DNA of 64,000 nt from Galeruca laticollis (Eukaryota; Arthropoda; Insecta; Coleoptera; Chrysomelidae): positions 60,962,551 through 61,026,550 of the forward strand of contig OY998180.1 of assembly GCA_963921935.1 (NCBI GenBank). Reading direction: 5' to 3'. A model generated the notes under the pieces. The model searched no databases and was not told the DNA's origin. It saw only the letters and a program-made list of their open reading frames with translations. The translations under genes and the position numbers were made by a program. Shown piece after piece: positions 42,697-55,034 of the stretch (position 1 is the stretch's first letter; the number at the start of each line of letters is the position of its first letter).

Positions 42697-44926
42697 AGGG
42701 TGATTCATTACTAATTGGAAATAATTTAACAGTAGAATCCTGACTTCAAAGTATGATGATTTAACCCAAAACACCTAAATAAAATGTAGCTGCTTACTGA
42801 GTTACTGGGCGTTTTGTTTAAAATTTAAAAACGATTTGTGCTCAGTACTTCAAACTTATTTCACGTATCAATTTCATATTTGGTAGGAAGTGTAGACACT
42901 GTACACCCTACTAAATATGTTAAACAAACGTTTCTGGCTACTACCAGAGGCGTACGATGACAGGGGCAAGTGACTGCTTAATTGTTCCCAAACTCTACGC
43001 TACTGGCGGAATCGAAATTTTAGTACAATTTTTGGATTGTCCTAAACATAAACAATGTACTCTCTCCTCATAACGATAAAATCAATATTTGTCAAGATAT
43101 TTCAAGTTAAAAAAGAAGCTGCACAATTTTTTAATTTTGATGTGTAATAACAATGTCGATGTTTTGGGCCAGTGGATTGCATTTAATACGCAAATTAAAC
43201 TTTAATCCGCATTAACAATAAAGATATTGAAATTTATTGACAAAAATAAAATAGAACTTCTAACTTTAAAATAATATCAAAATAATTTAAAAATATTTTA
43301 AAACAAATAAACTGATCTCTATTTTTAATTACAGTCAGATTTGAAGAATAATGTTTCAATATCATTTGTTTTGTGTAGTTGGCTCTGGTCTGAATTAATT
43401 GTTTCGATCTAGTGGGGTGTTGTTATTGCTGTTATAGCAGTTAGTTGTTGCTAATGTCACTTGAAATTTTGATTGTTGTAAAATTTAAAGTCGGTTAACT
43501 GAAAATGCCTTGACACAACAATTTTACTAACCTTGAAATGCGAGACATGCTTTGTGTTTATGTAAACGAAAAAATTTCCTGCGTTGCTGCTGCTTGCAGG
43601 TATTAACAAATGTATCCAAACAGTGGACTGGGATAAGCCAGTCTTCAGGTTAGCGAATTTTAAAAAAGGAAAATTCACGATGTTACCATTTTACACCACA
43701 TTAAGATCGTACTTTTATTAACAATTTATTTACTGACGAGGCCACATTTACACGTAGAGGCGTTTTTAACTGGAGAAACAGTCACAATTGGTATATTGCA
43801 AATCCCCATGTTTTCCGGGAATCATATTTTCAGCAGGAATTTAAGATAAATGTATGATGCGGTATATTTGGAGCTAGTTTGTTGGGTCTATATGAATTAC
43901 CAGCAAATTTAAATGGCAACTCATATTTACAACTATTTTAGATCATCTCGAGGAATTGCCACTTAATCGAAGAAGATACATTTGGTTTTTGCAGGATGGA
44001 GCACCACCTCATTAACGTATAATACTGAGGAATTATCTCGATGACCAATTTCCTCATCGTTGGATTGGCAGAGGTAGTGGATTTCCGTGGCCGCCTAGAA
44101 CTCCCGAAAGTAACCCCATACACTTACATTTTTGGGGTCATTTGAAATTATTAATATATTCATAAGAAATAAACACTCGTCAGGAACGATGGCAGCAAAT
44201 TGTGAATTCGGCTAATTTTATTGCCAATCAGCCCAACATATTTTTTAAAGTAAGCCAAAGAATGAATAAGCTTATTGAGGTAAGCGGGGTCACATAGAAC
44301 ATTTGTTATAAAATGTTTTTACTGTTAGTTTCTGATATTCCCTTGTTATTTAAATTGTAGATACTTTTATTTACATTACATTTTCAGAACCACAATTTTT
44401 TTTAATTCATCCGTTCATTTAATAGTTGTGATCTTCATTGTTATTACGGATTAAAGTTACATTTGCGTATTAAATGCAATCCACTAGCCCAACACATCGA
44501 CATAGTTATTACATATCAAAATTTAAAACATTGTGCAGCTTCATGTTTAAGTTAAAATATCTCCAGAAATACCGACTTTATCGTTATGAGGATATAGTAT
44601 GTTATTTACTTAAAACGTATTGGTTAATCGAACGGGAACGATTAACTAGTCACTTGCCTATGTCGTACGCCTCTGGTAGTAGCCAAAAACGTTTTGCTTA
44701 ACATAATTAAGTAGGGTGTAGAGTGCCTACACTACACTTTCTGCCAAATATGAAATGGATCCATGAAACAGTAATAAAATACTGAGCACAAATCATTTTT
44801 AAATTTTTAAACAAAACACCCAGTAACTCAGTAACAGCTACATTTTATTTAGGTAGTTTGGGTTAAATCTTCATAATTTCTAGGACTCTACTGTTACTTT
44901 ATTTTCAATTAGTAATTAATCACCCT
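42697..44926 (+). mobile_element. DNA transposon with ~500-bp terminal inverted repeats (element A)
   Basis: The left end AGGGTGATTCATTACTAATT pairs with the right end AATTAGTAATTAATCACCCT. Matching continues inward through TAACTCAGTAA, the CTACTACCAGAGGCGTACGA region and GTGGATTGCATTTAATACGC (43171 and, inverted, 44470-44490). The arms are therefore about 500 bp each. A decayed transposase lies between them on the plus strand. No target duplication was resolved, because another element abuts the right end. Confidence 0.8.
43493..44270 (+). pseudogene. Transposase of element A
   Basis: The HTH start reads NNFTNLEMRDMLCVYVNEKI, then AAACRY and QMYPNSG, with stops between. The DDE part reads LFTDEATFTRRGVFNWRNSH (first D), FRESYFQQEFKINV, YELPANLNGNSYLQ and, in another frame, IWFLQDGAPPH (second D). 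The last block WIGRGSGFPWPPRTPESNPI has ES where relatives have DL, so the third acidic site seems lost. The family is an insect IS630/Tc1-mariner-like group with this HTH. Confidence 0.7.
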
Positions 44927-44928
44927 GC

Positions 44929-47900
44929 ACATAGGATGTCTAAGAAATTAATGCCAGAAATTCAGGAGCAAGTAGAAGAGGTCAAAATAATGTTCAAATA
45001 AATTTTTACGACGATATAATGAATCAATATATTACACAGAAATCCAGATGTGACTTATGTCCAGTGGTTAACAATCGGTAATTTTAACAGGGTCAACCAG
45101 TTTAATATTTAAATTCCGAGAACAAATGTTTCAATCCGTTTATTAATAAAACGTACTCTTGTTTGAAGTCGATAAAATGAACGGTTTAAGAGAAATTTGA
45201 ATTTTTAGATTGTAGTGTGTGTAGAGGAGCGCCTCCGAAATATTATGTAAACACAGACATTCTGGAGAAAACTGTCAATAATTCTCACTAATTATTGAAA
45301 ATATTTTGAGAGAGTATTAAAACGCAATGAAACAAATACGTTGCATTACAAGTGTTCAAAATTTGACTATGCCATACTCTATTTTTAAACTAGGAGTAAT
45401 TTGAATTTAAGTTTGCAATTCTGTTGATTCCTGATTGGTCAGATCACAGCCGGTTTTACTCAGCACTTTTAACGTATGATCGAACAATTGTAAAAAAACA
45501 ATGTAAATTTTGTTATTTCTTTTTGAAATATAAAACTTCCATTCATGTGACAACAAATTTGACAACTTCTAACAAAAGTAATCGCCAAACTTAGAATTAT
45601 TTATAGATTCCATTTTACAATTTGTTGTATTGTTTTCTTAATTTTCAATAATATACATACGCTCAATTACCACGTTTCTATTAGCATAATTATTATTTAG
45701 TTTGTGGTTTATTATTTCCAGACCGTATAATGTTATTATTGCTAATATTTTGTCATCGCACCGAATCTAGGAACATATTTAGAGATTTCTAGTGGTGTGA
45801 TTCAGGTTCCATAAAATTCTCCTCCTAGTTTATAAACGGATTATAGACAACTCGAGCTAAGATCGCAGCGCCATAACGGTGACAGTTGAAAGCTAGCTAA
45901 GTAACATTATGATATTGTTTACGTTTGTGTATATTACAAAACCCGTGTTGTTTAGATATTTTCAAGTAACGTTTGTATTACACTAAATTTAGAAAGGTTT
46001 CTGATACCCGTTGGCTCTCAAATCTATGTTCAAAATATCTTCTTGTTGGTCCTCAATAGTGGGGCTAACTTTTGTTGAGCCCTCTTCTTCTCGCTTTTTT
46101 CGAAGATCTCTGGATGATGGCCCAGCTGGCGATGTTCCACATAACCCAAGTGGCAGATTCTGGGACGGCACAGCAAATTATTTTAATGTTCCACGTTTTA
46201 CTCTAACTAAAAAGACAAGAATAGAATAAAAAGGATGTCAATCATAGTACACTTACCTTCCTGTAAAAAATCATTTTCGAAAAAATGTAATGAGCACACT
46301 TTCATCGTATTTGACACAGTTTTTCCGATTTTTTATTTTTTATCCACAACAATCTTCTATCATTTAGTTTCTTGGACCCAAGCTTAGTTTTCATAAAAAC
46401 CTTTTTTTCCTGTTCTCGGGAAAAGATGAAAACTTAAATTAGGATTTCGCTTGATCCAAGATGAACTGGGGAACGCTGTAGTACTGGTTCATTTAAAACA
46501 TCTCCAGCAAACACAAAAAAATTCACAAACACAATTGAAGCTCTATGTTTTATCATAAACAACAACAAAGAAAATTGCCGCACAATGGCTTTTAGCTCGG
46601 TTCTTACACTATCTGCAGGAGGGCGTATCGCTTAACACGAATCGTTTATAGCAGCTTAAGAAAAAGTAAAATTGAATTGTTTATATCAAGAAGTCTGCTG
46701 TCAAATAATGACTGTAGCAGGGAAACGGTAGTCTTAATTATTTAGATCGAGTTAGCAGTCGCCTCCGTTTGTTGTCAAACTTTCAGACACTGATATCAAT
46801 AATTATCTTTTTTTGTTTGAATACTAATATGGTACAATTTACCTTAAATGAATATGCAGATATGCATTTGATGAACGGTTTGGCTTCTGGTAACTCGTCA
46901 GAAGTAAGAGGATTATACGCTTTCCTGGTAGGATTATATCCCATAAAGAACCTTTGATCGAACCGATGGTAGCTTATGAAAGACAGGTAATTACATGAGA
47001 AAAATAGATTATTTGTTAGAATTTTGCATCAAGTAATATTTTAGGAAGTATCATACCAAAAAAGGTGGTGAAGGCCAACCACCAACTGAACGTACACCAT
47101 CTGTAGAACAAGATGCAGTCGATGGTGATCTCACAGCTAGCGTACGCAAACTTTCAGCTCAATTTAATGCGTTAAAGATAAATATTCACAGTATTCTCCA
47201 GGAGCAGCTTCTTTACTCCTTTCATACACAAAAAGAAAAGATTATCCAGCAATACTTGTCTACGTTTGTTGATTTTTAGATAAACAATGGAATAATAATA
47301 CATTTTTTGGAAGTTTTGTTTACGGATGAAGCCGGTTTCACACGAGACGGTGTGATTAATTCAAATAATTTAAATTTATGGGCTGATGAAAATCCGCACG
47401 CTACTGTTGGAAACACGATTTTGTGTTGATGTACCTAATTGTTTTATATTTAAATACAATTTCAACGGATTTTCAATAAGTAGTGACAAGAAGACTTTTG
47501 GATTGAAAATTTCATGAGAATTTTCTTTAGAATGTCTATTTTTACAGAATATGACGGAGGAGCTTCTCTACACACACTCCAATCTAAAAATTCAAGTTTC
47601 TTCTAAACCGTTCATTTTATCGAATTCAAACAAGAGTACGATTTTATTAGTAAATGGATTGGAAAATTGGAATTTAGGTTTTTATACAGGTTTTTCCTGT
47701 TAAAATTACGGATTGTTACCCACTGGGCACAAGGCGCCTCTGGATTTCTGTATGTGATGTAGATTCATTTATAGCGTCAAACACAGCACACGTATGTACG
47801 TAATCAATCACTGAAATTTTATGGTATTCCAATTAATAATTTAGAATTTATGTCTAACCATAAGTTTTGATTTCGAGACTTTGAATACCTGTAACTCCGA

Positions 47901-48004
47901 AATGAAGGCTCGTATGGAAAAAATGTATTTGAACTCCTAACATTACTTTGCTCTCTTTCACTCGCTCCCGAATTTTTGGCACTAAGTTCCTGGACACCTT
48001 GTAT
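44929..48004 (+). mobile_element. Second long-TIR DNA transposon (element B)
   Basis: Arms of about 350 bp pair 44931-45290 with 47535-48004. Left GCCAGAAATTCAGGAGCAAG and right (inverted) GCCAAAAATTCGGGAGCGAG match, as do CAGAAATCCAGA and GTAATTTTAACAGG further in. The outer end lies within a few bases of element A's right end. The interior has a transposase remnant and about 1.4 kb (45.35-46.8 kb) that I cannot assign. Confidence 0.75.
46829..47430 (+). pseudogene. Transposase of element B
   Basis: The Met at 46829 gives MVQFTLNEYADMHLMNGLAS and then EVRGLYAFLVGLYP, the HTH. After frameshifts come KVVKANHQLNVHHL and, at 47311-47410, VLFTDEAGFTRDGVINSNNL and WADENPHATVGN, the first DDE block. 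The remaining catalytic domain is absent before the right arm begins. It is a relative of the element A transposase. Confidence 0.7.
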
Positions 48005-48250
48005 ATAGTCTATTATAACAACCGACACAAGCTACAAGCCAAGTCCTGTTCGTTTTCATCTACAATTTATTCTTATAAAATCCTATTATAATATTTTTGT
48101 ATTCCCATCTTAAATGTTTTATAGTATAGAAGAAACATGCAACAAAGAAAAAAATGACATTCGCCAATGATATTATTCTTTTGCAAATAAAAAGAAAACC
48201 GAACAAAAAGATAAATTAGTGTGTTTACTCTAAGATAATCGTTGTTTTAG

Positions 48251-48442
48251 AATCCAGACATCGTTCTTGTCCATTATTTAAACGTTCCTTACCCAGACGA
48301 TAACAAACTGGCCGTTATAACGCCGAGTTTGGCCCTCTGGGCTGATAAAAAGGAATGGACTAAGGAAGAGCTAGTATCACAATTAAAACCGATGTTTTTC
48401 AGCGAGGATGAACCGGATATTAACAACGAACTAGAAATATCG
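48251..48442 (+). CDS. Camta: CAMTA exon: end of CG-1 domain
   Basis: The exon encodes 64 residues starting NPDIVLVHYLNVPYPDD, continuing ITPSLALWADKKEWTKEELV and ending DINNELEIS. The first part completes the CG-1 DNA-binding domain and the rest is the conserved stretch after it. The acceptor TTGTTTTAG and donor TCG|GTAAGT are both phase 0. CG-1 binds CGCG-containing DNA in this family (known from plant and animal CAMTAs). The joins to 34813 and 50063 keep the frame. Confidence 0.92.
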
Positions 48443-50062
48443 GTAAGTTTCCATAACTTATTAATTATTTAATTAAGTGAAACATTTGTTGAAGCAAAGC
48501 TAAAAAAATGTTTAATACCATATATGTGTAGCCAGATTAATTTCTACACTTTTATGGTTCATGGGCACTGTCTTGTCCACTTGACTTGGTTATAGTTTCT
48601 GTGATTCTTAACTCAAATATTTTTCATTTGTTTATTTTATCCGCAGAGGAATTGGATGATTTGTCTTCTATGTGTGTCAGTTTGAGTAAATTATTTTGGT
48701 ATAGTATTAGGAGAGTTGATAGTATTTGTCTTGTACTGCTTCAGAGGGGCAGTTCACTATTTCAAGTGGTAATCTATTGGTTTTCAGTTTTTTGGTACCA
48801 CAAGACTTTTTCTAGTGTTGTCCCAGATAAACTGTTGGCTGAAAAGATCCGGATAGAGAAGGGTTTTAGGAAGAAGTTTTTTTACTCTAATAATACTGTG
48901 TTTGAACGTATCATTTTATTATTCCTTGTTTATTGAAGACTTTTTTGTCACTATGTTTTTTAATTGTTCTCACTAATAAGGTCTTCACCGTTAAGAAGCT
49001 CAAGTTTAAGTGCATTGAGTTCTCTCTTTACCACCGAATAGTTTTTCTCAAATACAGCTAAGAAATGGAAGTTTTAGATTTTTAAACAGTTTTTTATATA
49101 ATTTTAATCAGGTAAATTTAAAAAAACCGTCTATCAATAAAGTATTAAAGTTAATTTGAGAATGTCATATTTTATGGCACAATAATCATTTTTACAGACA
49201 CTGAGGAGTGATCATATTCAAAACCATAAAACGGTGTACGGTAAAAAGGGCTCTTATATAAAACAAGGGAGCAGGGAAATTAAAAACAAATCAAAAACCT
49301 CTTTTTTGTTGTTCATTTGTTGACATAGGGATAAAGATCAAAAATTTTAAACCAAGTTAAAGCCGAATTCGTGTTGACTGGAGCGTTATGCTGATAAAAC
49401 AAAACCAATTGTCTGCTTTTTGGAAAGGGTTACTTGGTCCTTAGGATCGATAAATATAATTAAATTGTGGTCATAAATAAATGGATTGGACATAGTTCTT
49501 AACAATTTTAAACAACCAGTTTGGTATCCTAGTAAAAGTTTGTAATAATTTTTGAAAATTAATAGTCAAAGAGATATTGCAAACAGATATTAGGCCAGTA
49601 AATCAGAATCAACTATGAGGAGAAAATGCTTGGGAAGAGCTCGTAAAGTCCTATTGCAAGTAACAACGTTGTAGCCAAGGACACTGCAATAAAATAGCAA
49701 TCAATTACATTTCGACCAGCGCATTCATTCCCAATTTACTGAAAGGTCTTCGCAATCTTATTATGTAATACATGTGCAACTTTGATAGGCAGGCTTTCCA
49801 ATGCAATGTACCATTTTGTCTAAAAAAATGGCGCTAATAATTCTACTATCAATATCATCCTCTTTATCACTCCGCTTGCTAAAATGCAGTTGACAAATGA
49901 AGTGTGTTGCGCTTTATGTAGAAACTACATATGCTGAAATTTTCATACCTTTCTAGTAGTATTTCATATCTTGAATCATAAATATAAATACAAAAAATTG
50001 CTTCATAACCTAAAATATAGTGAATATTCATCATAACTCTTGGTTAGAATTTCAAATTACAG

Positions 50063-50404
50063 ACTGCCGAAACGGTAGAAGCCATAGTAAGTCAATTAAT
50101 GGAAAAACAACGGGTAGCAAGACAAGCGGCTCTAGTCAAACAATTAGAATGTGGGTGTCCGGACTCGACATGCGCCGATGGAAAAAGCTGTTCCCATCCA
50201 ATGAGGCGGATTACTGCTGCCAAGGAGGTTGCTAGTTCACCCTTACAGGGTTCCAGCGCGAATTCAAGACTACCCAGCAATTCAGATAATAATAATCAGG
50301 TATCTTCCACTACTGGCTCTGGTTCCATGTTGTTGGGTAACGGTAATTCGCCTAGGGTGTATTCAAGAGACACTAGAAATCAACAAGTTAAGGTAAAACA
50401 GCAG
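50063..50404 (+). CDS. Camta: CAMTA exon: conserved Cys-rich linker
   Basis: This is a 114-codon exon in phase 0. It opens TAETVEAIVSQLMEKQRVAR, then QAALVKQLECGCPDSTCADG and KSCSHPMRRITAAKE, a block strongly conserved just after CG-1 in animal CAMTAs. The rest is Ser/Asn-rich and disordered. The donor is CAGCAG|GTACAT. A weaker alternative donor, AAG|GTAAAA at 50392/50393, would shorten it by 12 nt in frame. Confidence 0.88.
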
Positions 50405-50582
50405 GTACATAATATTCCTCCTTATTTTTATATGCAGACTATGTCATTCAATTTATTTTATTATAAGTGAAATTTATTTGTGAATATTAATTACTATAAA
50501 TCAAAATGTATTTTTGATGTCTTACTAAGCTCAGGCTCGTTATTAACTGTGCGATTGAAAAAAATCCTCTTCTCCTTTTTAG

Positions 50583-50950
50583 GCGGTTCAGAACAACACA
50601 AACTGCTCATCCAGCTCAGGAAATACTCCTCCATTAGTCCTAAGTCTATCACAGATCCAAGGAGGTGGCGGTTTACTTATTCTCAACAGTAATTCGGGCA
50701 ACAACAGTAACAACCATCAAAATCTAGTTAATCCGGTGTCAGTAGCAAACTTTGTTTGTAATTCTAGTCGTGTGATTCCCAAAGAAAGAACTAGTCATCT
50801 GGTACTTAAACAAGAAGTCATGGATACGAATCCCTCGTGTCTGCATGCCTCTAAACAGAATTCCAAGGCAGTACAAAGAGAAATGAAAATGGAACTTGGA
50901 GACAACCATAGACAATCAGTTTTTCACGACGGAAATATGTATAACAATAG
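50583..50950 (+). CDS. Camta: CAMTA exon: low-complexity linker
   Basis: The exon starts after TCCTTTTTAG and encodes AVQNNTNCSSSSGNTPPLVL, then SLSQIQGGGGLLILNSNSGN, ending GNMYNN plus two bases of an Arg codon (AG|GTGGGA donor). It is Ser/Asn/Gly-rich and fits the variable region between CG-1 and TIG. The phase (+2) is completed by the first base of the next exon, giving AGA. Confidence 0.82.
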
Positions 50951-51005
50951 GTGGGAAATCATAAACTAAAAATAAGGTAATATCATAATATATATTTTTT
51001 CATAG

Positions 51006-51234
51006 AAATCTCCATCAACAATCAGAAGTAATAATGTCGAGTGCTCCATCGACTCCTTCTAAACACATGGATACGACTCAAGAAGACGTCGTTGATGAGT
51101 ACAAACATCAAAATTTCTGTAATGAAACAGTGGTACTTCTAGGTACAGATTCCAGTGGTTCTCTAGTTAGTAAGAGTGATGGTCCTTCCATTATAAATGG
51201 AGGGTTCTTTAATGAAACTTTAGATCTATCTCAG
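51006..51234 (+). CDS. Camta: CAMTA exon: linker segment
   Basis: The first base completes Arg, then NLHQQSEVIMSSAPSTPSKH, MDTTQEDVVDEY and FFNETLDLSQ. It is acidic and Ser-rich, possibly part of the transactivation region; this is inferred from composition only. The acceptor is TTTTTTCATAG and the donor CAG|GTAAGT, ending in phase 0. Confidence 0.82.
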
Positions 51235-51370
51235 GTAAGTTATAACATAAATCAGTACTTTTAGAAAGTATCACGTCTAATTCCTAAAATAATTATCGCA
51301 AACCTTTTTTTTAACTAGTACACTAACTCTTATCTATTCAAATGTAGATTTTTCATAATTTCTATTATAG

Positions 51371-52031
51371 GTTAGGCCATACTATCAATACCTACATCTG
51401 TTCCAGGAGGATATCCAAAGAACTCTCTCGGCCAACATGCCATTGTGTTCAACTGAACTAACTAATCAAAACTCTGTTTCCGACACGAATGGATCTGAAC
51501 ATCATCAAAATAAACCACAGTCCCAACAACAACCTCTAACTAATGAAATCAACCCGATGGATTTCATAGACAATTGCGATGTTGTTGTATCACCTACACA
51601 TGTTGTAGATGACGACGTATTCGTTAATTTAGATGCGTTTGATATGCTAGGCGAGTTTCCAGATTTAGAAAGCTTAGATTCCGGTCATGCCGGACTCTTA
51701 GGTAAGCCAGTCAACTTAACAAACATTAAGTATATTCCTCTAGACTTATTTAACGTGAGAAATTTGAACCAATATGAGTATTTCATTACAGATGTTAATC
51801 CGTCCGAAAATAGAAATAATATTAAGGCACAACCAGAACAACCAAACAATCAGTTGGAAGGTTCGGCAAAGATAACCGATTATTCTCCTGAATGGGCTTA
51901 TCCAGAAGGTGGTGTGAAAGTTTTGGTCACAGGACCATGGCATTCATCTGGACCATACACTGTACTTTTTGATACATTCCCTGTACCGACCACGTTAGTC
52001 CAAAGTGGCGTACTAAGATGTTATTGTCCAG
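51371..52031 (+). CDS. Camta: CAMTA exon: acidic region and start of TIG/IPT domain
   Basis: About 220 codons. The N-terminal part has EDIQRTLSANMPL, then a Gln/Asn-rich and an acidic stretch (DDDVFVNLDAFDMLGEFPDL), which looks like an activation region. The TIG/IPT domain starts at ITDYSPEWAYPEGGVKVLVT and runs through SGPYTVLFDTFPVPTT to CYCP, where the donor CCAG|GTATGT splits a codon (phase 1). The TIG domain provides dimerisation or DNA contacts in the family. Two acceptors fit the frame: TTCTATTATAG (exon from 51371) and ATCTGTTCCAG (from 51407); they differ by 12 residues. Confidence 0.88.
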
Positions 52032-53455
52032 GTATGTTATTTCTCTGCGGTCAAAAGTAAAAGTGAAAAAATTTCATAATCTCAAAAAATTTAATGAAAC
52101 CTTTAAAATCTACCAAAACAATGCAAATATTGATTAATAGTTATCAAGTGACTCAAAGCGGACATTCATATCTTACTATGAACACCTCTCCAATCTTCAA
52201 ATTTAGGTAAAAGCTATTGATTCATTGTCAACTGCTCATTGTGAATGTTTTCAGACTATTTGTTAATAATTATTGCTTTTTGGATTTGTCTTTTTGCGTA
52301 TTTGTGTAAATTCTAACTTACTTGCAATGAATGGTGACTCATGTGATACGGATCAGTCCTCTAGCAACAATTCCATTCGTGAGATTTTATATTCAATTTA
52401 TCCGATTTTATTGACATGAGTTACGTATATTGTATTGGTATAGAATTGTATTGGAATCAAAGAAATTGTGTTCAAAATATATTAAATTCTGAGAAGAGAA
52501 AAATTTTCTAGTACAAAATTAGTCAAATATATAAAAAAAGATGTATTTAGACCACCACCACTTGAGATTATAATTGAAGGGTTGAAGCATTTTCTAGACA
52601 AACTTTTATATCATTTCTTTTTTGGTTTTTGGTTTTGATTCTAATTACTTGTCACAGTATCTACATTTTCATTAAAATGGATCACTGTAACAACTGTTTT
52701 GACAAGAACATTAAAAGTACGGGAATATTTAAATTAAATACTGAAAACTGTTGCTGTGGTAGTCTCAAATTATGTAATCAAAGAGCCTTTTCATGACAAA
52801 ACACAAGGCTGAATGATACAGCTATTCATTGATTATACGTGACCTCACCCTTAAAACATCAATAGATCATCATAACCAATTATATGAGTAACAAATGAAG
52901 GCTATACAATCAGCATTGATTACTCTGCAAAACGGTATTTATTTTTAAAGTGAAAACAATATAGTAAAAAAATGTATTTTAAGTAAGTACCACGTTGATC
53001 TTGAAAATACTATTTAGATATACATCTGATTATGAATATTTATAATACAGAACCATCGAATGGCTTGAGTAATTGTAAAAACATTTGCGTATTACAAATT
53101 TGCAGTTGTAGAATAAATAATTGAATCATTGCATTAAGTATTGTAATGTTTTTCTTACTACTACTCACTACTTTATAGTAAATAAACAGTATATTCATAT
53201 AAACACTTCACTACTGTTTATTCACTTAGACTTAATTTATATAAATACTTTACTATTTACTATTAGGTACTCGATTGCGGCTACCAAAAACAATCGACCT
53301 TCCCGGAAATCTCTAGATAACAATAGACACAAAAAATAATGATAGATAATTCGAAGAAATTCCTGTACCTTCGCCAAAATTTTGTCTTTCAGATATAGCG
53401 TTAGGCAGAGTCGGATTCAGGGACTACACCAGAATGCGATTTCGTAACATCACCC

Positions 53456-54030
53456 CCTCCTTAAAAGGAAGTTCCTCTTGGAACTTCTGTGTAGCTGGGA
53501 CTGGATGTTCAAATCAGTAACTGAATCTATGTCTGAACTTTCCGGTCGTATGGAAATAACAGTGCACCGTCTTCAACGAGTACCGATAACGAGGGGTATA
53601 GCTGCAAATCAATATGTGGTCGCCGGTATCTTGGAAGATCACCTCTATCATGTTCCTGATGACTCACCAATCCAACTGGTTGCTTTCTATCCTGGGCATA
53701 GCTAGTTTCTTTACGTGGGATTCCAGCACATGATCTCGAAGACTTCGTAGCGCTTCCCACACATTCCGGTAGGTGGATCGATCGGGAAATTCGTTTCTAC
53801 TAGGTAGAAGACGTACCGAGAACTATGTTTGAATCTCAGTGTCTTGCGAGGGGCTGGCATCGTATCTTCCAAGTTTTTCTAATTGCCCAAACTTCTTACG
53901 AATGACGGTTGCCAATACTTGTAAGTTTTTGTTACTGGCGGAAATGTTATGTGCCAGTGAGTACTCTTTCGGGAGCGTGAACAAATCTTGTCTTTGTTCT
54001 GTAGTGACTCCGTATCTAGCTGTCCCATAA
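53456..54030 (-). pseudogene. Macro domain and CCCH finger module of Gypsy copy 3
   Basis: Reading past frameshifts, the sequence gives RQDLFTLPKEYSLAHNIS, KKFGQLEKLG, SRNEFPDRSTYRNVWEALRS, LRDHVLESHVKKLAMPRIES and VIFQDTGDHILICSYTPRY, then CYFHTTGK with a damaged CCCH finger. SLAHNIS is even closer to TARG1 (SLAHCIS) than in copy 1. The frame again reads FKEGVMLRN into the LTR. At least three frameshifts and one stop make it inactive. Confidence 0.7.
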
Positions 54031-55020
54031 ATTCTTCGAAGGCTGGGTCAGACTCTTGTTGTATATGGCGCAGTCCTTCCTCTTTGTCATGGACTCCTTC
54101 GAATGGCGCTAGTCGGTTTTGGTGAACTACTCTCAGTTTTCCATTGGGGATCCTGCTTATGCGATATATGACGTAGTTGGTCCTCTTCTTTATTAAATAC
54201 GGACCTTCCCATGGTTTCTGTAGTTTTGCTTGTGTAACCATACTTTGTCCCCTTCTTTGAACCTGACTTCTGTAGCCTGAGTGTCGTACCGTTTTTTCAT
54301 ACTGTCGCTGGCATCTTGAAGATTCGTCGAACCAATTCGTGCACATCGTCCATCCTTCTTCTCAATTGGATCACGTAATCCTCTCCTACGAGATCTTGGC
54401 CAGGCCGACAGCCAAACTCCAGGTCACAAGAAAGCCTCATTTCACGTCCCAACAGGATTTTCGCAGGTGTTTGACCTGTGGAATCATTTATGGCAGATCG
54501 CTAAGCCAACGCAAATAGGGAAAGATACTGGTCCCAATCTCTCTGGTGTCTGGAAACTACTTTGGACTGATATTTTCCAATGGACCTGTTCATTCTTACA
54601 ACCATTCCATCTGACTGTGGATACGACGATGTGGTCCTGGTATTTTTCATTCCTAGCTTGTCACAAATTTCCTGCAATACCTTACTCTCGAAAACTCTGC
54701 CTTGATCACTGTGGTCTTCCAAGAGCACTCCATATCGGCTGATAAATTATTTAACCAATACATCCTCGACAGTTGTGGCCTCTTGATTCGGAATTGCGTT
54801 AATTCCCACCCACTTGGTGAAATAATCCATTACAACCAGGATGTATTTACCACTATTTTCAGTCGTCGGAAATAGTCAAGCGTTGTCTAAAGCAATCCTT
54901 TCGATAGGGCTTCCAACATTATATTGTTTCATGGGTGCCTCTCTCTTGCGATATGGTCCATTACTCGTAGCACAAGTCGCACATTTCTTGCACTAGTCTT
55001 TCACATCGTCGAAGCTGTTC
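53879..55020 (-). pseudogene. Gypsy integrase with complete GPY/F-like module (copy 3)
   Basis: The core is broken: MLLEDHSDQGRVFESKVLQE (second D) and DGMVVRMNRSIGKYQS, where the catalytic E is replaced by V. The C-terminal part 53879-54346 keeps KPWEGPYLIKKRTNYVIYRI and SRIPNGKLRVVHQNRLAPFE, including the GPY motif that copy 1 has lost. Frameshifts lie near 54350 and 54730. Confidence 0.75.
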
Positions 55021-55034
55021 ATAGCCAACCCGTT

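Noticed and set aside
45989..46171. 60-codon minus-strand ORF (PSQNLPLGLCG...) inside element B
   Set aside because: It is protein-like in composition, but I found no start context, partner exon or family.
46011..46229. Plus-strand ORF overlapping the previous one
   Set aside because: Antisense shadow with no motif.
48586..48936. 116-codon plus-strand ORF in a CAMTA intron
   Set aside because: It is hydrophobic and low in information, has no family motif, does not fit the CAMTA sequence and would break the phase-0 join 48442 to 50063.
50480..50692. ORF spanning the CAMTA intron/exon border in another frame
   Set aside because: The splice-consistent frame (AVQNNTNC...) overlaps it and fits the neighbouring exons.
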